A stretch of DNA of 64,000 nucleotides from Bacteroidales bacterium. Lineage in GTDB: Bacteria > Bacteroidota > Bacteroidia > Bacteroidales > GCA-2748055. The DNA lies in contig JAGLOO010000057.1 of assembly GCA_023138875.1 (NCBI GenBank), positions 26,392 to 90,391 of the forward strand, read 5' to 3'. This document shows, piece by piece, positions 7,987 to 18,019 of the stretch. Position 1 is the stretch's first letter. The number at the start of each line of letters is the position of its first letter. The notes under the pieces were generated by a model, which made no database searches, was not told where the DNA came from, and was given only the letters and a program-made list of their open reading frames with translations. The translations under genes and the position numbers were made by a program.

Positions 7987-10882
7987 CCTCCTCACATATA
8001 ATCTATCGGGGAAAGGCAGGGTGGTCATCATCCTGCTTTTGTTCATTTCTGCAGGCCTGAATGCGCAGTTTTATGAATATGGCCAGGACGCGGGAACGTT
8101 GAAATGGTACCAGTTCAAAACCCCCAATTACAAAGTGATCTATCCGAAGGGGGTGGATAGCCTGGCACAGGCCTTTGCCGACCGCCTGGAGTATTTTTAC
8201 CCCTACCTGGGCAAACCACTGGATCATCAGCACAGCCCCATCCCGGTGATCATTCACAATGAATCAAGTTTTTCAAATGGAGTATTTGTCTGGGCGCCAA
8301 AAAGGCTGGAAATCTTTACCAATCCGGATCCGAACGGATATCAACAGGATTGGCTAACGCAGCTGGCCCTCCATGAAGGCCGGCATGCGGTACAGATTGA
8401 CAAACTGAACCAGGGGATCACCAGGGTGCTCTCTTTTGCCGGAGGGGAGCAGGTGGTGGGAGCCATGGCTGCATTTCTTCCCTACTGGTACCTGGAGGGA
8501 GATGCTGTGGATGCTGAAACACGACTGTCAAAAACGGGCCGTGGAAGACAACCATCTTTTGAAATGGAGCTAAAAGCCCAGTTGATGGAAAGTAACCGTT
8601 TATACACTTTCTCCAAAGCTACCATGGGATCATACAAGGACTATATTCCTAACCATTACAGGCTGGGTTACCTGATGGTACGGTATGGACGCTTAGTTTA
8701 TGGGGATAAATTTTGGGTTGACTTTCAACAATATGCTGCACGGAAACCCTACCTGTTCAATCCGACCTTCTTCAGTGTGAGGCAGTACGGGTTGAAATCA
8801 AAAAAACAATTCTACCAGGAAGCGCTGAATGGCTACAAACAACATTGGTCCGATATGGCTTCCCGGCGTGAGATTACTCCATTCCTTGATTGGACCAACG
8901 ACCCGGGGCGTCATTACACCAGTTACACTTTCCCCCAGTATATTTCAGGTTCACTGCTATTTGCATACAAAACCGGAATGGATCAGATACCCGAGTTCAT
9001 CTTACTGGGAAAGAGTGGCGATCAGCAGCGCATCTTTCGTCCCGGATTCCTGAGTTCGGGACGAATCAGCTTTTCAGGGAGCCACGTGGTATGGGATGAA
9101 TTTGTTTCTGATACACGTTGGAGCAACAGGAATTATTCAGTGATAAGGACCTATGAGATCGCAACGGGAAAAGTTAAGAACCTGGGACGTAAAACCAGGT
9201 TCTATTCACCTGCCGTTTCAAATGACGGATCGCGTATAGCAGCCATTGAACAATCGGAAAAGCAGCAATTCAACCTGGTCCTTCTTCAGCTTGACGGGAC
9301 CGTAATTCAGACCATTCCATCACCCGGAAATCAATTTATCCAGCATCCGGCCTGGATGGAGGCAGACTCCGCACTGCTGGTGATCCTGTCCGGTGAATCG
9401 GGGAAATCCCTTTACAGTTATAACCCCGGATCAAAAAAGTGGGTTAAACTTTTTGATGCAGGTTTTGATGACATCTCGTTTCCTGTGGTGTATGGTGACA
9501 GAATCTTTTTCAGTGGAACATTCTCGGGAATTGATAATATCTATTGCCTGGTTATGACAGAAAATGAAACCTATCAGATTACTTCAACCCGGTTTGGTGC
9601 TTTTTATCCACAGGTCTCAAATGATGGAAGGGATCTGGTCTATTCCAACTATACCTCAAACGGATATGCCATAGCCAGTCTAACTTTGGAAGAGGGATTA
9701 TGGAAACCTCTGGATGAAGCACGGGATCACTCAGAACAACTGGGTTACAAACAAACTGACGAAGAAAGGGAAATAACAGCTGGGGTTTTAGGGCCTGATA
9801 CGGTTGAATACACTACACGGAAATACAATAAAGCACTTCACCTTTTTAATTTTCATTCCTGGTTGCCCCTCTATTTCGATTATCTGAACCCGGAGTTCAA
9901 TCTGGATCCTGAGAACCTGCCTGTGAGCCCGGGTGTTTCACTCATCTCACAAAACCGGTTGAGCACTGCTGTGAGCCAACTGGGTTACGAGTACAGGGAT
10001 GGAAACCATATGTTTCACTCGGGCATCCAATTGAAGGGCCGTTACCCGGTAATGAACCTGTTGTTTGATTATGGAGGAGAACCCGATGTTCTTTTACTGG
10101 ATGAAGGCGATTCCCTGACCGCTCTTCCCAATGATTTGCGATTTACAGTGCAGACCTATGTTCCCCTTCGTTTTAACACCGGTAAATATCTTTCTATCAT
10201 TCAGCCCCGGATCGATTACAGTTACAGAAGAGACATCCAGTATGTTGAAAATGAGGATAGTTACAGGACTGGGGCCCATTATCTTTACTACAGTCTGTAT
10301 GCATCAGCGTATCTTAGAACTGGAAAGAAAGACATCCTTCCAAGATTGGGCCTGACAACTTCATTAGGCTATTATCATGCACCGTTTGATAACCAGGTCT
10401 ATGGTTCAGTGGCCAGGGCAGGTGTAACCGGGTACCTGCCGGGGGTCTTAAAACACCAGACCATAAGGTTGGCCATTAACCATCAGAAGCAGTATCCATT
10501 GAGTATGTCCCGTCCGGCTTTTATTAACCTCATGAGTTTACCCAGGGGATTGCACGGCATATTCGGGGAAATAATGACCAGGTACAGCATCGACTATGTG
10601 TTCCCACTCCTCCTGCCCGACCTGGAGCTCAGTTCCGTATTGTATCTGAAAAGGATCAGGGGGGCCCTTTGGGCCGATCACATGACAGGTACCAATATAG
10701 TCATCCGGGACCCGGAACCCTATTATACCAATAAGAACTACACTACCTATGGAGCAGATCTGGTGGTAGATATGAATTTGTTGAGGATCTCCTTTCCACT
10801 GTCGGTTGGCGGCCGTGTAACGTATGAACCAGAAACCGGGAGAACCGGTTTTGAATGGATCTATACCATTGATATCAACTGA
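7973..10882 (+). CDS. Outer-membrane protein with HExxH peptidase-like domain, beta-propeller and C-terminal barrel
   Basis: About 965 residues, with three parts. After a signal peptide (hydrophobic VVIILLLFISAG ending AQ) comes a gluzincin-like domain with HEGRH at bases 8372-8386 and a downstream WYLEGDAV that could give the third zinc ligand. The middle resembles a WD40/TolB-like propeller with repeats of the kind SPAVSNDGSRIA and YPQVSNDGRDLVYS. The last 300 residues alternate polar and hydrophobic strands like an outer-membrane barrel. The start is uncertain: there is no ATG after the preceding gene ends, so TTG 7973, GTG 8021 or an overlapping upstream ATG are the options. Related proteins are common in Bacteroidota, but no function is established that I can name. 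Confidence 0.7.
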   Translation: MQKTNLLTYNLSGKGRVVIILLLFISAGLNAQFYEYGQDAGTLKWYQFKTPNYKVIYPKGVDSLAQAFADRLEYFYPYLGKPLDHQHSPIPVIIHNESSFSNGVFVWAPKRLEIFTNPDPNGYQQDWLTQLALHEGRHAVQIDKLNQGITRVLSFAGGEQVVGAMAAFLPYWYLEGDAVDAETRLSKTGRGRQPSFEMELKAQLMESNRLYTFSKATMGSYKDYIPNHYRLGYLMVRYGRLVYGDKFWVDFQQYAARKPYLFNPTFFSVRQYGLKSKKQFYQEALNGYKQHWSDMASRREITPFLDWTNDPGRHYTSYTFPQYISGSLLFAYKTGMDQIPEFILLGKSGDQQRIFRPGFLSSGRISFSGSHVVWDEFVSDTRWSNRNYSVIRTYEIATGKVKNLGRKTRFYSPAVSNDGSRIAAIEQSEKQQFNLVLLQLDGTVIQTIPSPGNQFIQHPAWMEADSALLVILSGESGKSLYSYNPGSKKWVKLFDAGFDDISFPVVYGDRIFFSGTFSGIDNIYCLVMTENETYQITSTRFGAFYPQVSNDGRDLVYSNYTSNGYAIASLTLEEGLWKPLDEARDHSEQLGYKQTDEEREITAGVLGPDTVEYTTRKYNKALHLFNFHSWLPLYFDYLNPEFNLDPENLPVSPGVSLISQNRLSTAVSQLGYEYRDGNHMFHSGIQLKGRYPVMNLLFDYGGEPDVLLLDEGDSLTALPNDLRFTVQTYVPLRFNTGKYLSIIQPRIDYSYRRDIQYVENEDSYRTGAHYLYYSLYASAYLRTGKKDILPRLGLTTSLGYYHAPFDNQVYGSVARAGVTGYLPGVLKHQTIRLAINHQKQYPLSMSRPAFINLMSLPRGLHGIFGEIMTRYSIDYVFPLLLPDLELSSVLYLKRIRGALWADHMTGTNIVIRDPEPYYTNKNYTTYGADLVVDMNLLRISFPLSVGGRVTYEPETGRTGFEWIYTIDIN

Positions 10883-10893
10883 GGCCCTCAGAA

Positions 10894-11478
10894 TTAATTG
10901 CCCGAGCTGAATTCTTTACTGATGGTGAAGAAACCCGGATAATTCAGGCTCTGTCCACCAATGAGTACACTGGGTTTTATCTTCATGCTTAAACGTGTAG
11001 GTTGTCCGCCGGCATCCATTAAATTCAATGCGAAATTGAGCATGGTGCGGGGTGTATCACCTTCCAGGTAGTTGAACAGATCGGTTCGGATACCAATGGG
11101 GATCATAGAGCGACCTCCACCCGGAGCCACTTCGATCCTTTCACTTACAACACCCGTAGCTACCTGGATATCATCAATGAAAGCGATCCATTCAATGGAG
11201 TTTACCGCTGCGGTAACTGCTCCCGGATTTGTTACCTCCACATTGACTGTGATGGCAAAGGGCAGCGTCCCTTTCAGGATATTTGATGCGATAATCTGTC
11301 CATCCAGGAATTTGAAATCTGAGTAGGAGCGCTTGCTGCTGATGTCAATTCCGCAGACGGAAGGATTCTGTGCAGAATGAAAACTGAATTCACACTTTGT
11401 AAGGGCCGTAAGTTCAGAGAGGATGGCACAGCCGGAAATCAGCAGGATTATTGAGGCAAAGAGAAATAGCTTTTTCAT
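10894..11478 (-). CDS. LEA14-like (LEA type 2) lipoprotein
   Basis: A 194-residue protein with a lipoprotein signal (LLISGC) and one beta-sandwich domain resembling the water-stress/LEA type 2 fold: VNVEVTNPGAVTAAVNSIEW followed by an alternating strand pattern. Such domains in bacterial lipoproteins are usually of unknown function. It is convergent with the large barrel protein 11 bases away and divergent from the TonB-like gene. Confidence 0.7.
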   Translation of the reverse strand: MKKLFLFASIILLISGCAILSELTALTKCEFSFHSAQNPSVCGIDISSKRSYSDFKFLDGQIIASNILKGTLPFAITVNVEVTNPGAVTAAVNSIEWIAFIDDIQVATGVVSERIEVAPGGGRSMIPIGIRTDLFNYLEGDTPRTMLNFALNLMDAGGQPTRLSMKIKPSVLIGGQSLNYPGFFTISKEFSSGN

Positions 11479-11548
11479 ATGTAAATGTATTAATTTTCAC
11501 ATTAAATAAAATCATGGTCGTTTTATGTGTGGTTTTAACCGAACATCG

Positions 11549-11556
11549 TAATTTTG
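11549..11556 (+). promoter_or_regulatory. -7 element for the TonB-like gene
   Basis: TAATTTTG fits TAnnTTTG and ends only 8 bases before the GTG start at 11564, so the transcript could be leaderless or nearly so. No clear TTG box was found upstream. Confidence 0.5.
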
Positions 11557-11563
11557 TATCCGC

Positions 11564-12331
11564 GTGGATGATATATTTTCATATGGATGGACCGGAATCA
11601 AAAGGTTTGTGAAGGTAAACCTGGTGGCGATCCTTTACACCCTCATTTTCCACCTGGTGGTTTTAATCATTCTTGTTTTTATGAGGGTTGAAGGATTAAA
11701 GAGAGACCAGGAACTGGGAATAAAACTGGAATTTGAAGAGAAAACCATAGAGGAGATCCTGGCCGGTGAGGAGGTGGACATACCTGCCGAATGGATTGAA
11801 CTGATCATGCAGCAGAGGGAGCTTTCCAGCAACCGGGCTGTAAATCTGAATGCCGAAAACCAGTTCAGTGAAGAGATCTCTACAGATGATTATGTACAGG
11901 ACCTGATCGATCAGATTGAGTTGGCCAGGAACCAGGAGGACCGGGAAAAGCTTGAGGAGTTACAGTCCATACTGGCCTCCGCCGATTATCTGCCACCTGA
12001 AAAAGAGTCGACCGATGAAAATCCCGGTGATTATACCGGGCCGACCACCATCACCTATGAGTTTCTTGATGAACCCACCCAACGGGGTAAAGTGCTTCTG
12101 ACCGTTCCGGTATACCGGTGTCAGGGATCGGGTCTGGTCAGGGTGGAAATCATTGTCGCGCGTGACGGCAGTGTGCTCAGTGCAAAGGTAAAAGAGCCCA
12201 TTGAGGGGGCTGACAGGGTATGTTTCGCAGATGCGGCCCTTGCTGCTGCCCGTTCATCCCGATTCAGGATCGAGATCAGTGCTCCGGAAAAGCAGCGTGC
12301 AATGATTAACTACACTTTTATCGCGCAGTAG
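11564..12331 (+). CDS. TonB-like energy transducer protein
   Basis: A 255-residue protein with one N-terminal membrane helix (about residues 18-40, VNLVAILYTLIFHLVVLIIL), an acidic periplasmic linker rich in Glu and Gln (residues 55-165), and a C-terminal domain resembling the TonB C-terminal fold (VPVYRCQGSGLVRVEIIVARDG then AALAAARSSRFR). The Pro-rich spacer of classical TonB is missing, as is common for short Bacteroidota variants. GTG is the only plausible start before the membrane segment. The last 14 bases overlap the convergent GT9 gene. A role in energizing TonB-dependent transport is inferred from fold only. Confidence 0.75.
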   Translation: MDDIFSYGWTGIKRFVKVNLVAILYTLIFHLVVLIILVFMRVEGLKRDQELGIKLEFEEKTIEEILAGEEVDIPAEWIELIMQQRELSSNRAVNLNAENQFSEEISTDDYVQDLIDQIELARNQEDREKLEELQSILASADYLPPEKESTDENPGDYTGPTTITYEFLDEPTQRGKVLLTVPVYRCQGSGLVRVEIIVARDGSVLSAKVKEPIEGADRVCFADAALAAARSSRFRIEISAPEKQRAMINYTFIAQ

Positions 12332-13316
12332 TGAGAAACAGGCGGTTGGCTGTGTTGGCTATAGCGTCAATGTCCTGTTCAAGCATGCATCTGAAATGTT
12401 TTTTAGGACAGCGCTGGTAACCAATCTTTGAACATGGCCTGCATTTCAGTCCGGAAACCTCAAATTGGACAGAGGAAGGATCGGCCCTGAACGGGAACAT
12501 GCCGAATGCAGGAACAGTATTTCCCCAGATGGTGATGATTTTTTTATTGAAAGCAGCCCCGATGTGCATTAATCCCGTATCGTGCGTGATCAGCACCCCG
12601 GCCTGTTGAACAGCGGAAGCCGATTGATGGATAGTATACATTCCGCAGGTGTTCAGGAGTGTTTTTCCCGGGAGATTATCAATAATAGCAACGCCGGTTT
12701 CTTTATCTGTGGGCCCCCCTAAAATGATGACTGGGAATGAAAGCTTCCGGCACAGCTCAACAAGTGATTCTACCGGTAGTTTTTTGGTCTGATGTTGCGC
12801 TCCGATGGCCAGAGCGATGTAACCGTTTTGAAATGCTTCCGGAAGGGATGACACATCGATCCTCTCCTGTTCAGGTATGAAATAGTCAAGCCCCCCTTTA
12901 TCTTTTTCAGAAATAAAGGTTCGTATGGTTTCCAGGTTCCTGTCCACCATATGTACATCAGGCAATCGATTCAGTTTGAAATTTACATAGAGCCATTTCT
13001 GTCTATTCAACTTATTTACTGAAAAGTCCATCCGTTTCAAACTAAATTTGATACGTGCAGATCGGGTATTGTGATGCAAATCGATGATGTAATCAATCCC
13101 TTCGTTTTTAAGATCGCTGATACACGCTTTTATATCCCCGTCAAAGGAATGGATCCGGTCAATATACGGATTGGCTTCCAGCAGGGGTACAAAAGCAGAT
13201 TTTGTCAGGAAATGCACCTGTGCATCTTCAACCTGCTGTTTCAGATGGCGCACCACAGGTGTGGTGAGTATGATATCACCTATGGAACTAAAACGGACAA
13301 CAAGGAATTTAACCAT
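12318..13316 (-). CDS. Glycosyltransferase family 9 (heptosyltransferase-like)
   Basis: A 332-residue GT-B enzyme of the ADP-heptose:LPS transferase family. The N-terminus has the hallmark VRFSSIGDIILTTPV. The C-terminal half has the nucleotide-sugar site LGGPTDKETG and TCGMYTIHQ, followed by HDTGLMHIGAA. A late Cys-rich stretch (CRPCSKIGYQRCPKKHFRC) is typical of this family. It probably adds a sugar to lipopolysaccharide core in the cytoplasm. It starts on the base after the stop of the upstream hydrolase-like gene, so it belongs to the atpD-atpC transcription unit. Confidence 0.9.
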   Translation of the reverse strand: MVKFLVVRFSSIGDIILTTPVVRHLKQQVEDAQVHFLTKSAFVPLLEANPYIDRIHSFDGDIKACISDLKNEGIDYIIDLHHNTRSARIKFSLKRMDFSVNKLNRQKWLYVNFKLNRLPDVHMVDRNLETIRTFISEKDKGGLDYFIPEQERIDVSSLPEAFQNGYIALAIGAQHQTKKLPVESLVELCRKLSFPVIILGGPTDKETGVAIIDNLPGKTLLNTCGMYTIHQSASAVQQAGVLITHDTGLMHIGAAFNKKIITIWGNTVPAFGMFPFRADPSSVQFEVSGLKCRPCSKIGYQRCPKKHFRCMLEQDIDAIANTANRLFLTTAR

Positions 13317-14096
13317 CTATACCAGGTCCTTGAAGAAGAGTAGCAGCGCAAGCCAGTATTCTGAATTGTTGTCGTTTTCAGCAGAAAGGGCAACGGTGCC
13401 TCTGCCACCTTCTCCGAGCTGAGGTTCAAAAAGGGTTATATACTGTTCCTCCACACCTGATGCCAGCTGGGATACATATGAAAATTCTGAAAGGCTGGAA
13501 GTAATAAAGACAGGCTTTTTTAAACCGGTGATTGTATCCTTGACATTGATGTCAGGAAGAAAGTACTCACCCGGACTCAATGCCACCACGGCCCTGACGT
13601 TGTTATTCTCTTTGGCTACTTTCAAGCTCAAAGATCCATTGGCTCCACTGCCCAACAGGATCACCGGATGGTTGGATTTATTGAATGCATATTCGATGGC
13701 TGCTACCATATCCAGCTCGATGTCATTCACCGCAGCTGGACATTTGCTTTCCCGGCAACGCTTGGCTGTTTCATTGGATACAAAACACTTGTTTCCACCA
13801 TTACGCAAGTCAACAGCAAGGCAGCTATAATTCATTTTACATAACCGGCGGGCGATGGTCTCAAATTCTCCCCGGCTGGATTCCTGTTCATGAAACAGGA
13901 GAATGTAAGGATTGTCGTTGTCAATGATATACTGGTCGGCTGTAACTTCAAGGCCGTCAGCTGAAGCAAATGTAATCGTATTCTTTTTGATCACATTAAA
14001 GGAGCTCAGTACCAGGGTTAAAACAAAGACACTTGCTGTTATAAAAACCTGCAGTGAAATACTCCTTAGAAAACTATTTCTTTGCTTATTTTGCAA
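13317..14096 (-). CDS. Alpha/beta-hydrolase-fold membrane-anchored protein, nucleophile missing
   Basis: 259 residues with an N-terminal membrane anchor (about residues 12-32) and an alpha/beta-hydrolase core recognised from YILLFHEQ, a LAVDLRNGG loop and the elbow position LLGSGANGS. In active enzymes the elbow is GxSxG; aligned on the following small residues, the nucleophile serine is glycine here, so it is probably not a classical hydrolase. The frame opens with TTG overlapping the end of atpC by 11 bases; no ATG precedes the membrane segment, and an AAGGAG stretch lies slightly inside the frame, so the start is uncertain. It sits between atpC and a GT9 gene. Confidence 0.6.
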   Translation of the reverse strand: MQNKQRNSFLRSISLQVFITASVFVLTLVLSSFNVIKKNTITFASADGLEVTADQYIIDNDNPYILLFHEQESSRGEFETIARRLCKMNYSCLAVDLRNGGNKCFVSNETAKRCRESKCPAAVNDIELDMVAAIEYAFNKSNHPVILLGSGANGSLSLKVAKENNNVRAVVALSPGEYFLPDINVKDTITGLKKPVFITSSLSEFSYVSQLASGVEEQYITLFEPQLGEGGRGTVALSAENDNNSEYWLALLLFFKDLV

Positions 14097-14322
14097 GGAC
14101 TATGATTTTGTTGTTTTTTACTTCGATGACTCCTCCATCCACATCAAAAAAAGAGGTCGTTCCATTCTGATCGACAATTCTTATCTTTCCCTGATTCAGG
14201 ACAGAGATTATAGGGGCATGATTTTTTAGAATCTGAAATGAACCCTTGGAATCGGGAACCTGGACAAGATCCACTTCTCCTGAGTACAATTGATGATCCG
14301 GTGCAATAATTTCAAGAAACAT
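14086..14322 (-). CDS. atpC: F1 ATP synthase epsilon subunit, short form
   Basis: A 78-residue protein corresponding only to the N-terminal beta-sandwich of epsilon, with the typical opening MFLEIIAPDHQLYSGEVD and the SFQILKNHAPIIS strand-turn. The C-terminal two-helix hairpin, which in many bacteria inhibits ATP hydrolysis, is absent. Short epsilon is usual in Bacteroidota. It follows atpD by 6 bases, and the rest of the ATP synthase operon is not in this window, so atpDC is separated here. Confidence 0.93.
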   Translation of the reverse strand: MFLEIIAPDHQLYSGEVDLVQVPDSKGSFQILKNHAPIISVLNQGKIRIVDQNGTTSFFDVDGGVIEVKNNKIIVLAK

Positions 14323-14328
14323 ACCTCA

Positions 14329-15870
<1,542 letters not shown>

Positions 15871-15885
15871 TTAATTTCAGTTGCA

Positions 15886-15893
15886 CAAATTTA
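15886..15893 (-). promoter_or_regulatory. -7 element for atpDC operon
   Basis: TAAATTTG on the minus strand, 45 bases before atpD, matches TAnnTTTG. The nearest TTG box is too far (about 25 bases), so this is supported by the -7 match and position only. Confidence 0.5.
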
Positions 15894-16004
15894 GCACTTT
15901 TTTGACGGGAATAGTGGTCAATAGAGTAAAAAGTTAATAGACCAGAGTTATACGGTAAAAAGCTGAAAGTTGAAAAGTTAAGAAGGATGAAAGCTGATTT
16001 GTTA

Positions 16005-16012
16005 TAAGTTTG
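16005..16012 (+). promoter_or_regulatory. -7 element for the predicted outer-membrane protein gene
   Basis: TAAGTTTG matches TAnnTTTG 54 bases before the ATG at 16067 and overlaps an in-frame TTG at 16010, arguing against that TTG as a start. Confidence 0.45.
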
Positions 16013-16066
16013 AAACAATATTTACTACTGATCGTAGAATCAATAATCTATTCAACCAAATATAGA

Positions 16067-16651
16067 ATGTCTGTATCCATGAGATATTTCTGTACGATAG
16101 TTTTTCTTGCATGGCTGCTCATAACGAATACCTCTGCTCAGGTTCACAGGATTGGCGGGGGTTTATCGTTTGCCTCCGGAGCTGAATTCAACTCAGGTGA
16201 GACTGGTAATCCGGGACTTACATTGAAGACATGGCTTGCGCTCAATAAGCAAAGTACCATCCATATTGTCCCATCCATTACCCTCTATAACCGTTACAAG
16301 CTTGAAACCGGATATATGATCCTGACCAACTATATGTTTCACGGCGATGTGAATGCCCAGTATGCATTTTTTCAGGAGGGTACCGTAAGGGCTGTTGCTT
16401 TCGGGGGTGCAAACTTCCTCTATCTGCTCTCTAACTATGAGCCATTGTATCCGACAGGTAATGAAACCCTCACAAATGCCCGGGATTATGCCATTGGCGG
16501 AAATGTTGGTGGGGGTCTTGAATTGCGCATGGCTCCCAAATGGGACTTCAATGTTTCAGGAAAATATCTGTTTTCGAAATACCCTCAATTCATTATTTCA
16601 GTTCAGTCAGTTTACTATTTTAAAAGTAGAAGAAGGGCTTACAGGAGATGA
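16067..16651 (+). CDS. Small predicted outer-membrane beta-barrel protein
   Basis: 195 residues from the chosen ATG, with a signal peptide (MRYFCTIVFLAWLLITNTSAQ after a few residues) and a chain of amphipathic strands with glycines and aromatics, for example GGGLSFASGAEF and VGGGLELRMAPKWDF. It ends in a short Arg-rich tail (SRRRAYRR) rather than an aromatic residue, which is atypical for Bam-inserted barrels. No family is recognised with certainty. A second ATG at 16079 sits directly before the hydrophobic stretch and is equally possible. Confidence 0.55.
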   Translation: MSVSMRYFCTIVFLAWLLITNTSAQVHRIGGGLSFASGAEFNSGETGNPGLTLKTWLALNKQSTIHIVPSITLYNRYKLETGYMILTNYMFHGDVNAQYAFFQEGTVRAVAFGGANFLYLLSNYEPLYPTGNETLTNARDYAIGGNVGGGLELRMAPKWDFNVSGKYLFSKYPQFIISVQSVYYFKSRRRAYRR

Positions 16652-16717
16652 TTTTTTTTTATCTTTAGTCATTATAATTGAGTGTTAACAAGTTTCAGAA
16701 TTAGATAAGACATTGTT

Positions 16718-17899
16718 ATGGCTAGCTTAAGTTTTTTACTGGGGATGGTGCCCGGTACCGAGAAGGTGGAAACAGCAGATGATCAGTTAAGGGCTGATCT
16801 TCAGACATATAAGGACTATGAAAAATCAGATGAGTTGAAGCATTATCTGGAGCTTGAAAAAGAGGTGACCTCCAGTGGCTTTGTTCTGAAGAAGAAAAAA
16901 ATAAAAAAGGAAAAGTATAAGGCTTCTGAAGCCTTCAGGAAAGAGGAGCGATATAATAAGCTCACAAAACGCTCCAAAGGTGAGGAAAAATCAGCAGAAC
17001 TGACGGAGCTTGAGGAGTATATAAATTCAGAGGAGTTCATTAAGCAGAAGCAATACCTGATAATGAAGCCTGCTGAAAGATATGAGACCACTGAGGAATA
17101 TCAGAAAGAGATAGAATACCAAACACTCAAAAAATCAGAAGAGGTTATTTGGTATTATAAGACAAAAAAGAAATATCCCTTTAAAGAGATCGAAAGGTGG
17201 GATCTTACTTTTGATGAAAAGTTCAATGGCAGCAAGCTTGATACTTCCAAATGGATGACCCGTTATTTCTGGGGAGATAAGACCATGGACAGCTCATTCG
17301 TGCTTCCGGATGATATGAGTTTTATTACCGATGGTGATAACATTGAGTTTTACGATAACAAGGCGAGAATTGTAACAAAAGCCGGAAGTGTTGAAGGAAT
17401 CGTCTGGAGGGCTGGACAGGGTTTTGTAAGTGAGGATTTTGATTATACATCGGGTTTGATCAGTACTGCTAAGAGTTTCAGGCAGAAGTATGGAGTATTC
17501 AAAGCCAAGATAAAAATGGCCGGAGGATCGGTAGCCCAGGCTTTCTGGATGGTGTCCGAAACCATGTTACCCCATATTGATATTGCCAGGTTTGAAAACG
17601 GAAAACTGCATTCAGACTTCTTCTGGGGAAAAGGAAACACACCGCAAAAATCTGTTTCAAAGACAGGCGGTGCTAAATATGCGGACGAGTATTATATCTT
17701 TACCCTTGAATGGTCTCCCAATAAGCTGGTCTGGAAGATCAATGACAAAGTCTTTAAAACACAGATCTCGGGTGTGCCCCAGGAAGAAATGTATATCAAC
17801 TTTTCATCCAACCTTAAGAAAGGTGCCTCTGAAAGCGGACTTCCCTCAGCCATGGAGATTGATTGGGTAAGGGTGTATAAGTTGAAAGAAAAGGGTTAG
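16718..17899 (+). CDS. GH16/concanavalin-like protein with charged tandem repeats, predicted inactive
   Basis: 393 residues without a signal peptide or membrane segment. Residues 30-150 hold about five degenerate repeats with core Y-x-x-S/T-E/D-E-F/Y/L-x-K (tyrosines at 34, 67, 101 and 122). From about residue 165 a GH16-like beta-sandwich follows (DLTFDEKFNGSKLDTSKW, a KYGVFKAKIKMA strand, and a closing MEIDWVRVYKL). The family catalytic segment ExDxxE reads HIDIARFE here (H286, D288, R291), so both catalytic glutamates are replaced. It may bind rather than cut a glycan, or serve structurally; nothing shows export. A strong terminator follows. Confidence 0.75.
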   Translation: MASLSFLLGMVPGTEKVETADDQLRADLQTYKDYEKSDELKHYLELEKEVTSSGFVLKKKKIKKEKYKASEAFRKEERYNKLTKRSKGEEKSAELTELEEYINSEEFIKQKQYLIMKPAERYETTEEYQKEIEYQTLKKSEEVIWYYKTKKKYPFKEIERWDLTFDEKFNGSKLDTSKWMTRYFWGDKTMDSSFVLPDDMSFITDGDNIEFYDNKARIVTKAGSVEGIVWRAGQGFVSEDFDYTSGLISTAKSFRQKYGVFKAKIKMAGGSVAQAFWMVSETMLPHIDIARFENGKLHSDFFWGKGNTPQKSVSKTGGAKYADEYYIFTLEWSPNKLVWKINDKVFKTQISGVPQEEMYINFSSNLKKGASESGLPSAMEIDWVRVYKLKEKG

Positions 17900-17930
17900 A
17901 AAGTCAGGAAATTCACAAACAGATAAAGGT

Positions 17931-17964
17931 AAAGCCCTGTCCGAAGTAAGGATGGGGTTTTTTT
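17931..17964 (+). terminator. Rho-independent terminator
   Basis: A stem pairing AAAGCCCTGTCC (17931-17942) with GGATGGGGTTTT-side bases from 17950, with G-T wobbles, a 7-base loop GAAGTAA, and a run of seven T ending at 17964. It closes the GH16-like gene and isolates ggt. Confidence 0.8.
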
Positions 17965-18019
17965 ATAGTACCTTTTTGTATTTTTCGTGTGATAAATACT
18001 ATACAAATTAGCAAATGAT

